Positions 1 through 8,824 of a stretch of 64,000 nt of DNA are shown piece after piece. Each line of letters starts with the position of its first letter. The stretch's first letter is position 1. The stretch covers positions 1 to 64,000 of the forward strand of contig JAQBPB010000071.1 in the NCBI GenBank assembly GCA_028287745.1, written 5' to 3'. This DNA comes from Chloroflexota bacterium (GTDB lineage: Bacteria; Chloroflexota; Chloroflexia; Chloroheliales; Chloroheliaceae). The notes under the pieces were generated by a model. The model did not search any database, had not been told where the DNA came from, and was given only the letters and a program-made list of their open reading frames with translations. Both the position numbers and the translations under genes were made by a program.

Positions 1-40
1 CATACCCTGCAAATCAGCTTCAAAATTTGAGCCTTGATAA

Positions 41-274
41 TTACGCTTCAAGAGTGCAATCAACAAAAATATATTTGTACTTTTCTGGAAACGGTAATTT
101 ATAAGCTACGTATCTTTCAAACGTTTCTATCTCTAAGTGCATCTTTCTAACCTCATTGTTTAATTTTCCTATAGCTGGTACTTCAGGTAGTTCATCAATT
201 TCTATAAGACCTGCGGGATTGCCCGCAGTTTCCCCCGTAACAACTATTTTACAAATAAGTAATAACTTATTCAC
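41..274 (-). CDS. Small hypothetical protein (low confidence)
   Basis: An open frame of 77 codons starting at GTG and reading into the window edge region. I recognise no domain. The product is mildly acidic, with a repeated Glu/Leu/Pro pattern in the middle and an aromatic C-terminal third (motif KYKYIFVDCTLEA). The stretch is clearly more AT-rich than the genes that follow, and the start has only a weak GGAAAAG-like site almost touching it. It could be a recently acquired or decaying gene, or a chance frame. No neighbour supports a role. Confidence 0.3.
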   Translation of the reverse strand: MNKLLLICKIVVTGETAGNPAGLIEIDELPEVPAIGKLNNEVRKMHLEIETFERYVAYKLPFPEKYKYIFVDCTLEA

Positions 275-457
275 ACTTTTCCAACGCCTGGTTTACACCT
301 GTAGGGTAATATGTAATTGTTAAAAGTTGAATAAAGATTTAGGGCCGGTAAACCCAGGGAAGGGTAGAGGCACCTATTATGCCATATAAATAAGTAATAA
401 AAAATTAAATACCGGCAAAGACCCGGATAAATTATTCAGCAATGAGGGGATTTTACA

Positions 458-2143
458 ATGTTTGAAAACCGCTATCCGAATCAACCGGACGGACAGGAAA
501 CACCCGGTCCGGAAAACAAGAGCAATAATCCGATTATCCCACCGGCTACGCCTGACCAGTCTGCTACAAGCAACAACCTGACCGGCCAGTACCGCCGGGT
601 AGAATCTGGCACTTCCCAGTACCCTTACTGGCAAGAGATTTACCCTGACCAGGCGCCAAACCGCACCCAGGTCAACCCTTACCAGTCACCCGCCGATGGT
701 GGCTATACCGCCAACAGTGGTGTTACCAACCCATACCAGCGAACCACAACCAACCCTTACCGGTCTGCGGTTACCAGCACCAGTCCTTACCAGACCCCGG
801 CGGCGGACGGAGGCTTTGGTCCGGATTACCGTAACCAACCATTCAATAACCAGCCCGCCCCGGCTAGCCAGCCTGCCGCGAAAAAACGTAAAAGCAGCCT
901 GGGTTTAATCGCTGCCATTAATGGAATTTTCCTGATTGCTATCCTGGCTTTACTGGTCGTATTTTTATTAAACGGACGGCCCAATACCACGGCAAACCCT
1001 ACCAGCGCCCCAGTGGCACGGGCCAACCCGACTGCCACGGCAGCCACGGCAAATACAAACCCGGCGACTACTAACTCTAATGCCGGGGTGTCCAACGTAG
1101 CACCTGCTTCGCAACCAGTAGCACCCGGCAGCCAGCTTTCGGTACGGCAGGTTTCTGAGAAGGTCAAACCGGCCGTAGTCCAGATTTCCAATTTACAAAA
1201 TGCCAGCCAGATCGGCTCACGCAACGGCCGCCAGGGAACCAACGGTACCGTTGAAGCCGGTGTAGGCTCCGGTATTATTTACGACAAAGCCGGTTATATT
1301 CTGACCAACTACCATGTAATTACCGGCGCGGATTCTCTGCTGGTTACTCTACCGGACGGCCGGGCTTTCCCCGCCACCCTGGTCGGTTCGGACCAGATGA
1401 CCGACCTGGCAGTTATTAAAGTTGATCCGAAAGAAGATACAATTCCGGTAGCCGTACTCGGTGACTCTTCCTCGCTTTACGTTGGCGACGGCGTGGTAGC
1501 GATTGGTAATGCCCTGTCTCTGCCGGGCGGCCCGACCGTAACCGCCGGGGTAATCAGCGCCCTGGACCGGAGTGTAGCCGAACCCGGCACCGCCACTGCG
1601 GCTGGCCCAACGCTTTACGGCCTTATCCAGACTGATGCCGCGATCAACCCAGGCAACAGCGGTGGACCGCTGGTAGACTTGCAGGGTCAGGTTATTGGTA
1701 TCAATACCCTTGGCGCGGGCCAGGCGGAACCGGGTGTCCAGGCCCAGGGTATCGGTTTTGCGATTTCGATCAACCAGGCCAAAGATATTGCCCAGCAATT
1801 GGTGGCGAACGGTAAAGTCAGCCACGCCTATATGGGGATTTCCTACCAGCCGCTAACCCCGGCCATCGCGACCCAACTGGGCGTTACAATCAAAAATGGC
1901 GCGGTCCTGACCACCGTCCAGCCCGGCAACCCGGCGGCCCAGGCCGGTCTTAAGACCGGTGATATAATTACTTCAGTTGACGGCAAGCCGCTGACCGGTG
2001 AGTCGGCACTGGGTCAAATTTTGAACGGCCATAAGCCTGGCGACAAAATCACTGTCCAGGTGATTTCACCACAGTCCAACGGGGGCAACGGCCAGCCGCG
2101 CAACGTGGAAATAACTCTCACCGAGCGCCCGGCTAACCGGTAA
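458..2143 (+). CDS. HtrA/DegP-like membrane-anchored serine protease with PDZ domain
   Basis: Envelope quality-control protease of family S1C. The first 140 residues are a Pro/Asn/Gln/Tyr-rich cytoplasmic tail. A basic KKRK patch then leads into one membrane span (about 148-171), so the rest faces outward. A Thr/Ala/Pro-rich linker joins the span to a trypsin-like domain. The catalytic triad is visible as His286 (NYHV), Asp316 (MTDLAV) and Ser401 (GNSGGP). A single PDZ domain follows at about 465-555 (GNPAAQAGLKTGD). It is a little longer than typical HtrA because of the N-terminal tail. The ATG follows AATGAGGGG. It stands alone and ends at a terminator, so it is probably monocistronic. Confidence 0.93.
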   Translation: MFENRYPNQPDGQETPGPENKSNNPIIPPATPDQSATSNNLTGQYRRVESGTSQYPYWQEIYPDQAPNRTQVNPYQSPADGGYTANSGVTNPYQRTTTNPYRSAVTSTSPYQTPAADGGFGPDYRNQPFNNQPAPASQPAAKKRKSSLGLIAAINGIFLIAILALLVVFLLNGRPNTTANPTSAPVARANPTATAATANTNPATTNSNAGVSNVAPASQPVAPGSQLSVRQVSEKVKPAVVQISNLQNASQIGSRNGRQGTNGTVEAGVGSGIIYDKAGYILTNYHVITGADSLLVTLPDGRAFPATLVGSDQMTDLAVIKVDPKEDTIPVAVLGDSSSLYVGDGVVAIGNALSLPGGPTVTAGVISALDRSVAEPGTATAAGPTLYGLIQTDAAINPGNSGGPLVDLQGQVIGINTLGAGQAEPGVQAQGIGFAISINQAKDIAQQLVANGKVSHAYMGISYQPLTPAIATQLGVTIKNGAVLTTVQPGNPAAQAGLKTGDIITSVDGKPLTGESALGQILNGHKPGDKITVQVISPQSNGGNGQPRNVEITLTERPANR

Positions 2144-2175
2144 CCCATAAGGTCGTTAAGGACCTGACTTAATAG

Positions 2176-2222
2176 AACCCCTGAGCTTTTACCTTTAGGT
2201 ATGAGCCAGGGGTTTTTATTTC
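2176..2222 (+). terminator. Rho-independent terminator of the HtrA-like gene
   Basis: An 8-bp stem AACCCCTG (2176-2183) pairs with CAGGGGTT (2207-2214) and runs into TTTTTATTT. It lies 33 bases after the protease stop codon. Confidence 0.85.
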
Positions 2223-2411
2223 AATAAATTTTCCCATTAGCACGTTACCCGGTTCCAATAAAAGGCCTGGTAAATATAATTTCTCTCAGAATAACAGTAG
2301 TTTAGTGTATGTGTAATAAAACGTAAGTTTACCTTCAATTTTAACATTCCTATAATTTTGCTATAACCCACCGGCACATCAGAAGTGCTATAGTTTAAAC
2401 GGAGCAATTAT

Positions 2412-3398
2412 TTGTCTCCGGCAGTAATTAAGATTCTCCCTCTGGAAAGCGCTTTTATTATGGCAGACCTACCCTATCCCACCTCTGACGGACCGCTGGC
2501 TGGCTTTACTCCCCCCGGACCGGCTCCAAAATGGCCGCCGCCCTCGACCGCAATAGATTTCCCGGCTTTTGAGCAAATGCTAAAGACTAACCCGACTGTG
2601 CAGGACATGCGGCAATCGGTTGTCTGGCGGGTCAACGGCGAGATAATTATGGTGCTTGGCTGGGGCCGGGCCATTCTGATGCAAATTGCGCACCCGAAAG
2701 TTGGCGCGGGTGTGAGCCAGCACAGTCACTTTTCAAGCTCGCCCGCCGCCAAGCTGCGACGCTTTAAGACTACCCTGGACCGGATGCTTACCATGACCTA
2801 CGGGACACCCAGGGCAGCCTGGGAAGCCGCCCACGCCATTGATACCATTCACGACCGGATAAACGGGCAGGACGCTAGCCAGCAGCGCTACTCGGCCCGC
2901 GACCCCGAACTATTAAAATGGGTCCACGCAACTTTTGCCGATTCAATGTTCAAGACCTACGAGATGTTTGTCGGACCGCTCAGCCGCCAGGAAAAGGATC
3001 AGTATTTGAAGCAAACCAGTTTTGTCGCACCATTATTGGGTGCACCCCCGGGCTATTTCCCGGAAAACCTGGCCGAGTTAGACGCTTATATGGCTGAAAT
3101 GCTAAACAGCGGGACGTTAAAGGTAGGGCCGCAATCCGCCGGTCTGGCCGCTTATGTCCTGGAAAAGCTGCCGGTGCCGCTGCTGGGCCGGGCTTTGCAG
3201 TGGTACGCCCGGCTGCTGGTAGGAGGAATGCTGCCGCCGGTATTAAGGCAAGCATACGGCTTCAAAATCGGGAAAGCCGATGAAAGAATTTTAGGAGCGA
3301 CCGCCTGGGTTTACCGCCACCTGCTGCACCCGGTACTTCCGCCCATGTGGCGGCGCTGGAAAATCGCCCGGCGGGCCCTAAAGCAAGCTAAGGCTTAG
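2412..3398 (+). CDS. MpaB-type oxygenase (DUF2236 family)
   Basis: Member of the DUF2236/MpaB oxygenase family, alpha-helical proteins related to latex-clearing protein and fungal MpaB, of which some members bind haem b. The substrate here is unknown. The family block is visible: VVWRVNGE, then GRAILMQIAHP with the conserved His94, then AGVSQHSHF, and later FADSMFKTYEMFVGPLS. About 310-330 residues is normal. The start is open. TTG at 2412 has GGAG seven bases upstream, while ATG at 2460 (MADLPYP) has GGAAAG and would give 312 residues. No partner gene lies nearby. The downstream gene converges on it. Confidence 0.82.
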   Translation: MSPAVIKILPLESAFIMADLPYPTSDGPLAGFTPPGPAPKWPPPSTAIDFPAFEQMLKTNPTVQDMRQSVVWRVNGEIIMVLGWGRAILMQIAHPKVGAGVSQHSHFSSSPAAKLRRFKTTLDRMLTMTYGTPRAAWEAAHAIDTIHDRINGQDASQQRYSARDPELLKWVHATFADSMFKTYEMFVGPLSRQEKDQYLKQTSFVAPLLGAPPGYFPENLAELDAYMAEMLNSGTLKVGPQSAGLAAYVLEKLPVPLLGRALQWYARLLVGGMLPPVLRQAYGFKIGKADERILGATAWVYRHLLHPVLPPMWRRWKIARRALKQAKA

Positions 3399-3442
3399 GG
3401 CTGTAGTCTGGCAGCATACCGTGAAATGCAAAATCCAGGGTA

Positions 3443-4498
3443 TCAGTCCTGGTTAAGGGCGGTTTCGGCGGCCCACCGGGCCAGGACAGCGCTCCATTCG
3501 GGCGTCACACTCCGCATAATCTCCCAGTGGACCACCGCCAGCCCTTCGCTAACCCCCGGTTCTTTAATTTCACGGACCATATCACGGGCCGAGAACCAGC
3601 CCATTAAATAACGGATGCATGGCCCAAGCATGCGCCCCTCTTGCTCCGTAAGCGGCCGTTCCTGCTGGTAACTGTCCAGGAAAGCCCGGCAGTACTCCTC
3701 GTTAAAAATATAAAGTTCTGGTGCAGGGGCGGCCTTCAAATCTTCGTTGCTGATTTTCCAGGCGCAAAGCCGCCCCAATACCATGGCTACGTCAATAACC
3801 GCCCGGTCTAACCCGGCGTCTTCCCAGTCCAGGAGAAAAAGGCGGCCCGTGGGGGTGCGTATCAGGTTGCCTTCGTGCATGTCAGAATGCAGGAAGCCAT
3901 AAGGTAAAGCTTTTAGTTCTGATACCGGCAGAGAATTTAAATTGGTGACTATTTCAGCCGCCATCGCGGCCCATTCCGGGGCCCTGGCGGCTTCTTTCGC
4001 CCACGCAACCGCTTGCGGCAATTCGTCCAGCCAGTTCAGCTCGACCGGGTAATCACCGGTCGAAAAGGCTATATTATGCAACCGGCCCAGCAAAGAGCCG
4101 ACTTCAGCCAGGGTGGCCCGGTCCAGCACCGGGCCAAATTCGGCCGGTGCATCCGTTTCCAACAAAGGAATTTCCCCTTCGATGTACTCCTGAAGGTAGC
4201 CCCAACCACCGGGCTGCCACTGGAAAAGGGGTTCGCCCTCAAGGGTCAGGCACAAGTGAGGTACCGGGATGCCGGAATCGTCAAGGAAGGTTAAAGCCCT
4301 GACGCCGCCCATAACCCGTTCTTTTGGCCGGGAAACCCCGTACAGGCGCAGGGTCAGCGCTTCCCCGCTATCCAACGCGACCTTGAAAGCACTCTGGTCG
4401 TCCCGGTTGTTCAGCAATTGCGGCTCACCGCCGGTTGTAAGGGCATAGTGCTGCCACAGCAAAGATTTTATTAAAGTGCTTGCAATAGGTTCGCGCAT
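3443..4498 (-). CDS. Aminoglycoside phosphotransferase-fold kinase
   Basis: APH/choline-kinase-fold phosphotransferase acting on a small hydroxylated or amino substrate that cannot be read from sequence. The C-terminal lobe carries the Brenner-type loop HSDMHEGN with catalytic Asp206 and Asn211, and the metal-binding segment LLDWEDAG with Asp224. The N-lobe has FKVALDSGEALTLRLY, with a probable ATP-binding Lys. At 351 residues it fits the family, which also includes homoserine-kinase-like and spectinomycin-kinase-like enzymes. There is no resistance-gene context, so a metabolic or detoxifying role is as likely as drug resistance. Its start is ATG with little ribosome-binding sequence. Confidence 0.85.
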   Translation of the reverse strand: MREPIASTLIKSLLWQHYALTTGGEPQLLNNRDDQSAFKVALDSGEALTLRLYGVSRPKERVMGGVRALTFLDDSGIPVPHLCLTLEGEPLFQWQPGGWGYLQEYIEGEIPLLETDAPAEFGPVLDRATLAEVGSLLGRLHNIAFSTGDYPVELNWLDELPQAVAWAKEAARAPEWAAMAAEIVTNLNSLPVSELKALPYGFLHSDMHEGNLIRTPTGRLFLLDWEDAGLDRAVIDVAMVLGRLCAWKISNEDLKAAPAPELYIFNEEYCRAFLDSYQQERPLTEQEGRMLGPCIRYLMGWFSARDMVREIKEPGVSEGLAVVHWEIMRSVTPEWSAVLARWAAETALNQD

Positions 4499-4676
4499 TT
4501 TTATTCCATTCTACGGCTCTTTAATCATGAACTTGATATGGAATCTATTGTAGACTAAGGCAATCAAAGGCGATAGCTTATTTATCAGTGGGGATTGAAT
4601 TGTTTTTGCGGCCCGGAATTGCTAAACTACCAGCGTTAATGCATTTTTATCAAGAGTGAGCGAAGGAGCAACTCGT

Positions 4677-4928
4677 TTGAACGCCAATGAGATAAAAGAA
4701 GCTACTCAAAATTTAGCGGACACCCTGCGCCGGGCGCGACAGACCCAATGGGCCAGGGAACTGGAAGATATCCTGGCAGCCGGACCGGCCAACAACCAGA
4801 TGATCGGCGAAATTGTCACGGTGCTGCGCCGCCTGAATACCACCAGTTTGCCACCCATGCTGGGTATGAGTGATACACTCAGCAAATTAATCACTGATAT
4901 TGAGAAGTTTTTTAAAACCAAGAAGTAG
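4677..4928 (+). CDS. Small hypothetical protein, helical
   Basis: I do not recognise a family. The start is taken at TTG 4677 because AAGGAG at 4663-4668 sits eight bases upstream. An in-frame GTG at 4656 overlaps that site and has no site of its own. The 83-residue product looks entirely helical, with an amphipathic N-terminal half (LADTLRRARQTQWAREL), a short Pro turn (TTSLPPMLG) and a basic end (EKFFKTKK). There is no signal or membrane segment. It precedes another unknown gene on the same strand by 108 bases. Confidence 0.6.
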   Translation: MNANEIKEATQNLADTLRRARQTQWARELEDILAAGPANNQMIGEIVTVLRRLNTTSLPPMLGMSDTLSKLITDIEKFFKTKK

Positions 4929-5036
4929 TTTGAAACGGGTAACTGAAATAACATTTGTAAAGACAGGCCGGGGGCTTGTTGTTTTATTTACCTGCCAATC
5001 ATAGCTATTCAAATAATATAAGAGGATGAGAAAGAG

Positions 5037-5492
5037 ATGCTTTCTGAACAAGAGGTAGAGGCCAGGATTGAGGCTCTCAAATTAAGGGCGGCCAGCTTCC
5101 GCAAAGTTATCGCCGCGCCCCCGTCGGATGAAGCCGAATTTCGCGCCATCCTGGACGACCTGGTCGAGCCGGTCGTTACCAAGCCCTACCAGATTGACGC
5201 CGCCGTAAGGGCCCACCTGACCGCTAAACCGGCCAAAGGCAGCAATATTGTGGCCGAGTCGGACGCGGACGATGCCTGGTTGAGCCAGGACGGCAAGCGT
5301 GGCACCGTCCGGTTCAGCCGGGCCATCAAGGGGTTCAATGGTGATATCCGGGTGGTCAGTATCCTGGAAAGCTGGGTATGGCGTGACAACCGGTGGTTCC
5401 GCACCGTGGGCAACTCTAATATCCCGGTCATTGATGGGGTCTTAACCTACAGCGATATGCAAAAAGCCAGCGCGGCCGCCAGGCCGGAATAA
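5037..5492 (+). CDS. Hypothetical protein, 151 aa
   Basis: No family is recognised. It is soluble and acidic. The first 35 residues are helical (EVEARIEALKLRAASFRKV). A mixed alpha/beta part follows, ending in strands rich in aromatic residues (SWVWRDNRWFRTVGN). That layout resembles the cystatin/NTF2-like or SnoaL-like shape of small cytosolic proteins, but this is only an impression. ATG follows AAGAGGATGAGAAAGAG. It converges on the Rieske gene with 12 bases between stop codons. Confidence 0.6.
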   Translation: MLSEQEVEARIEALKLRAASFRKVIAAPPSDEAEFRAILDDLVEPVVTKPYQIDAAVRAHLTAKPAKGSNIVAESDADDAWLSQDGKRGTVRFSRAIKGFNGDIRVVSILESWVWRDNRWFRTVGNSNIPVIDGVLTYSDMQKASAAARPE

Positions 5493-5518
5493 AAAACGGC
5501 CCCCTTAGAAAAGGGGGT
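5490..5518 (-). terminator. Terminator of the Rieske gene, overlapping its stop
   Basis: On the minus strand the hairpin CCCCCTT/AAGGGGG (5500-5517) is followed by CGTTTTTTATT (5499-5489). The hairpin contains the stop codon of the Rieske gene and also lies just beyond the plus-strand gene end. Confidence 0.7.
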
Positions 5519-5858
5519 CGACTTTTACCCAGACCGTGTCGCCGTCTAGCCGGGTTTCGTAGAGTTTCAGGCCCTTCTTGACCGGCGGCACGACGGCCTT
5601 ACCACTCTTGAGGTCAAAGGTCCAGGCATGGCCGACACAGTGCAGGGTCGTCCCGTTTATATAACCGACACTGAGCGGAAAGGCCATGTGCGGGCACACA
5701 TCGCGAAAAGCGTAAATTTCCCCGTCAACTATTGTCAGCGCCACTTCCAACTCGACGCCTTCATCTTCCATAGGCACCTGAAGCATATCGTCTTCCGGTA
5801 TCTGGTCCAACTGCGCCAGGCGGTAAAACCCGGCGCTATCTTTTTCGTGTGTACTCAC
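5505..5858 (-). CDS. Rieske [2Fe-2S] ferredoxin
   Basis: Small soluble Rieske-type electron carrier of the kind that feeds aromatic-ring dioxygenases or resembles the NirD small subunit. The cluster ligands are visible as Cys55-x-His57 (VCPHMAF) and Cys74-x2-His77 (CVGHAW). The usual Gly/Leu-rich strand lies between (FPLSVGYINGTTLH). There is no signal peptide or membrane span, so it is cytosolic. The length of 117 residues is typical. Translation starts at GTG with GGGGAAAAG directly upstream. No oxygenase or reductase partner is adjacent. The next gene upstream is methylmalonyl-CoA mutase on the same strand, about 125 bases away. Confidence 0.9.
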   Translation of the reverse strand: MSTHEKDSAGFYRLAQLDQIPEDDMLQVPMEDEGVELEVALTIVDGEIYAFRDVCPHMAFPLSVGYINGTTLHCVGHAWTFDLKSGKAVVPPVKKGLKLYETRLDGDTVWVKVDPLF

Positions 5859-5881
5859 CTTTTCCCCGACTTTAGTAAGCT

Positions 5882-5994
5882 AATCGTTTAACGGGCAACG
5901 CGTTGAATTAATAATACAGTTTTGAAATCCCCACCGGCTTAAGACCATAATTACCAATTCACGTTTAACGTTACCCGTTATAGGTTAAACGATT
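5882..5994. repeat. Heptamer inverted-repeat element A
   Basis: Perfect 11-bp terminal inverted repeat: AATCGTTTAAC (5882-5892) and GTTAAACGATT (5984-5994). Inside the arms the sequence runs in degenerate 7-base units, for example TCACGTT TAACGTT ACCCGTT ATAGGTT. It fills the gap between the Rieske gene and methylmalonyl-CoA mutase and supplies the last codons of the mutase gene. Related elements are at 17534-17749, 54077-54185 and 56150-56213. Confidence 0.65.
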
Positions 5995-7679
5995 GATGGG
6001 TCTTTATGCTCTCCGTAAACTTTGCGCAGCACTCCGGCAATTTCCCCCAGGGTGGCGTAAGCGTTACAGCAGTCAATCAGGTGCGGCATAATGTTTTCCT
6101 GGCCGAGCAGCGCCTGGGAGCGCAGCTTTTCCAGGGAAGCGGAAGTTTTCTCATTGTCCCGCTCCAGGCGCAGGCGGGCCAACCGCTGGCACTGCCGCTC
6201 GTAACCCTTGGGGTCGATCGCCAGGATTGGGATGGTCAGGGGTTCGTCTTCAACGTACTCGTTAGCCCCGACCATAATCCGGCGCTTGCTGTCCATTTCC
6301 TCCTGGAAACGGAAAGAAGCATCCGAAATTTCCTTCATCGGGTAGCCCTGGTTGATCGCTGACAGCATTCCGCCCAGCGCGTCAATCTTGCGTTTGTAGT
6401 CGTAAAAGCCGCGCTCCATGTCATTGGTCAAGGCCTCGACCATGTAAGAGCCGCCCAGTGGGTCAACCGAGTTGATCACGCCGCTTTCGTGGGCCAGGAT
6501 TTGCTGTGTCCGTAAGGCGATTTTAACCGCTTTGTCGGAAGGCAGGGCCAGGGCCTCGTCCATTGAATTGGTGTGCAGCGATTGGGTACCGCCAAGCACC
6601 GCCGCCAGGGCCTGGATGGCCGTCCGGACGATATTGATTTCGGGCTGCTGGGCAGTCAGGCTGCACCCGGCGGTCTGGGTGTGGAAGCGCAAAATCCAGG
6701 AGCGCGGGTTTTTCGCGCCGTAAGTTTCTTTGAGTTCCCTGGCCCAGATGCGCCGGGCCGCCCGGAACTTGGCGATTTCTTCAAAGAAGTCGTTATGGCA
6801 ATTGAAGAAGAAAGAGAGCCGGGGCGCGAAATCATCCACGTCCATACCGCGTTTGATGCCTTCTTCCACGTAGGTCAGGCCGTCAATCAGGGTAAAGGCC
6901 AATTCTTGCAGGGCGGTGGCGCCCGCTTCGCGGATGTGGTAGCCGCTGATAGAGATTGTGTTCCAGCGGGGCATTTCTTTGGTCCCAAACTCCATCGTAT
7001 CGACCACCATCTTCAGGCTGGGCGCGGGCGGGTAGATATAAGTGTTCTGAGCGATATACTCTTTTAAAATGTCGTTCTGGGTGGTGCCGCCCAGGATATG
7101 GCGCGGATAACCCTTCTTCTCAGCGGCCGCGATATACATGGCCCAGACAATCGGGGCCGGGCCGTTGATGGTCATCGAAGTGGTAATTTTATCGAGCGGC
7201 AGACCTTCCAGCAGCATTTCCATGTCTTCCAGGCTGCTCATCGCCACCCCACAGGTGCCGACTTCGCCTTCGGCAAGCGGGTCATCACTGTCCCGGCCAT
7301 AGAGGGTTGGAAAATCATAGGCAATCGAAAGGCCGGTCTCGCCGTGGTCCAGCAGATACTTGAAACGCTGGTTGGTTTCTTCAGCTGTACCGAACCCGGC
7401 AAAAAGCCGCATGGTCCAGGGTTTGGCCCGGTACATATTGGCGTGGACGCCTCGCGTGAAGGGATACTCGCCGGGCATGCCCAGGTCCCGTTCATAATCG
7501 AGGTCGGCAATGTCAGCCGGAGTATAAAGCCGGTTGACCGGCATGCCGCTTACCGTAGTATATTCATCCTCACCGGCACTCTCGGGCAACCGGCTGATGG
7601 TTTTTTTGAGGGTCGTATCTTCCCAGCGTTTACGCTCGCGTTGAACACTGCGGACTTTATCAAGATTAAAACTAGCCAT
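5985..7679 (-). CDS. Methylmalonyl-CoA mutase, large (catalytic) chain
   Basis: Catalytic TIM-barrel chain of a coenzyme-B12-dependent acyl-CoA mutase, interconverting methylmalonyl-CoA and succinyl-CoA in propionate metabolism. Landmarks: RPWTMRLFAGFGTAEETN, YDFPTLYGRD, the active-site segment SGYHIREAGA with His248, FHTQTAGCSLTAQQPEIN and GGTQSLHTNSMDEALALPS. At 564 residues it lacks the C-terminal B12-binding domain, so a separate small subunit must be encoded elsewhere. No small subunit, epimerase or MeaB chaperone gene is adjacent. A related mutase (for example ethylmalonyl- or isobutyryl-CoA mutase large chain) is possible. AGGAGG lies about 14 bases before the ATG, a long spacing. Confidence 0.93.
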   Translation of the reverse strand: MASFNLDKVRSVQRERKRWEDTTLKKTISRLPESAGEDEYTTVSGMPVNRLYTPADIADLDYERDLGMPGEYPFTRGVHANMYRAKPWTMRLFAGFGTAEETNQRFKYLLDHGETGLSIAYDFPTLYGRDSDDPLAEGEVGTCGVAMSSLEDMEMLLEGLPLDKITTSMTINGPAPIVWAMYIAAAEKKGYPRHILGGTTQNDILKEYIAQNTYIYPPAPSLKMVVDTMEFGTKEMPRWNTISISGYHIREAGATALQELAFTLIDGLTYVEEGIKRGMDVDDFAPRLSFFFNCHNDFFEEIAKFRAARRIWARELKETYGAKNPRSWILRFHTQTAGCSLTAQQPEINIVRTAIQALAAVLGGTQSLHTNSMDEALALPSDKAVKIALRTQQILAHESGVINSVDPLGGSYMVEALTNDMERGFYDYKRKIDALGGMLSAINQGYPMKEISDASFRFQEEMDSKRRIMVGANEYVEDEPLTIPILAIDPKGYERQCQRLARLRLERDNEKTSASLEKLRSQALLGQENIMPHLIDCCNAYATLGEIAGVLRKVYGEHKDPSIV

Positions 7680-7953
7680 TGTCTTTAAAATTTCCTCCTG
7701 ACAGGCTCCTTTGCCTGCATTTTAATGTCATCGCCTTATTATACTGCCCTTGTGCCTTTTTATTCAAACCAATTCCTTATCTTTGGCTTCTTTTATAAGA
7801 GTATTTATATTCAATTAAATTACCTGTTTGTCGCCGGTTCCAGGACAGGGGTACAACTCTTGCGGCTAAGTCATGGGAAAGGCCGGTCAGGGGAAAGGAC
7901 CGGGACGCAGGTATTTTTTGATTAAACTGGACTTATTTGGAAGGGAGCAGTAA

Positions 7954-8565
7954 ATGACTATGGAAAATCAAAGAACCCTTGTCGCTGTTTTTGAAGACCA
8001 CAACCAGGCCGAAAAAGCTATGTCCGCCCTGGAGCAAGCCGGTTTCAAAGACGACCAGATTGGCCTGGTCAGGCGCCAGGCAGAGCAGCCCGACCAGAAA
8101 GATACTAACGCACATAATAGCGCGGATGCTACCAATAAGCCCACCAGGGAACCGGCTGACCAGGCGATTGCCCAAGACTCCGAAACGACCGGGCGGACGG
8201 TCAAAGGAGTTGCCGCCGGTGGCGTTGTAGGCGGAATTCTGGGTGCCGCAGCGGCCCTGCTGATTCCGGGATTAGGCCCGGTGCTGGCCGGAGGTATCGT
8301 AACCGGCCTGCTACTGGGGGCCAGCGGCGGTATGGCGGCCGGAGGAATCATGGGTGCCCTGACAAACCTGGGCCTGCCGGAAGAAGAAGCCCGGCAGTAC
8401 GAATCTGAATTTAACGAAGGGCGGACCCTGGTAACGGTCAAGGCTGGAGAACGCCAGCAGGAAGCCGCCGGAATTTTACGAGCCAACGGCGGCAGGCAGG
8501 CCCCCGGCCTGGATAGAGCAGGTTTCGACACTCCTCCACAGGGCCAGGCAAACCAAAATATGTAA
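7954..8565 (+). CDS. General-stress-like protein with glycine-zipper core
   Basis: The N-terminal 45 residues (TLVAVFEDHNQAEKAMSALE) match the small alpha/beta module of YflT/general-stress-protein-17M-type proteins. A charged, disordered stretch follows. Next comes a long Gly/Ala-rich zipper (about 85-150: VAAGGVVGGILGAAAALL and GGIVTGLLLGASGGMAAGG) able to pack in or on a membrane. The last part returns to a ferredoxin-like strand (RTLVTVKAGERQQEAAGIL). Together these resemble a split domain with a membrane-active insert. AAGGGAG is six bases before the ATG. A stress role is inferred from the family only. Confidence 0.75.
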   Translation: MTMENQRTLVAVFEDHNQAEKAMSALEQAGFKDDQIGLVRRQAEQPDQKDTNAHNSADATNKPTREPADQAIAQDSETTGRTVKGVAAGGVVGGILGAAAALLIPGLGPVLAGGIVTGLLLGASGGMAAGGIMGALTNLGLPEEEARQYESEFNEGRTLVTVKAGERQQEAAGILRANGGRQAPGLDRAGFDTPPQGQANQNM

Positions 8566-8627
8566 ACCGGCATTCCGGGCATGGCGGTTATCTCCGTATG
8601 AGGGATTAGAAAATTGAAGCCGGTAAA

Positions 8628-8657
8628 GCAGCCGGGCAGGTGCCCGGCGCTTTTTAT
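8628..8657 (+). terminator. Terminator after the stress-like gene
   Basis: GCCGGGC (8631-8637) and GCCCGGC (8642-8648) form a stem with an AGGT loop, extended by AGC/GCT with one bulge, and run into GCTTTTTATT. Confidence 0.8.
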
Positions 8658-8824
8658 TAAAAGTATATTTCCGGCTTTGGTTCGGCTTGATTAAATTGTA
8701 ACTATTTTTACCGGATTTTTACCTTATACACCTGGATTTTTACCGGAAGGGATTAGATTTAGATTGGCGATTAGCAACCGGCACTTTCTAAAAAGAAGAA
8801 ACCAGGTAAAGGAAAAAACCCATT

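Noticed and set aside
3443..4498. Antibiotic-resistance kinase
   Set aside because: The fold is shared by many metabolic kinases, and there is no mobile or resistance context, so a drug-resistance call is not supported.
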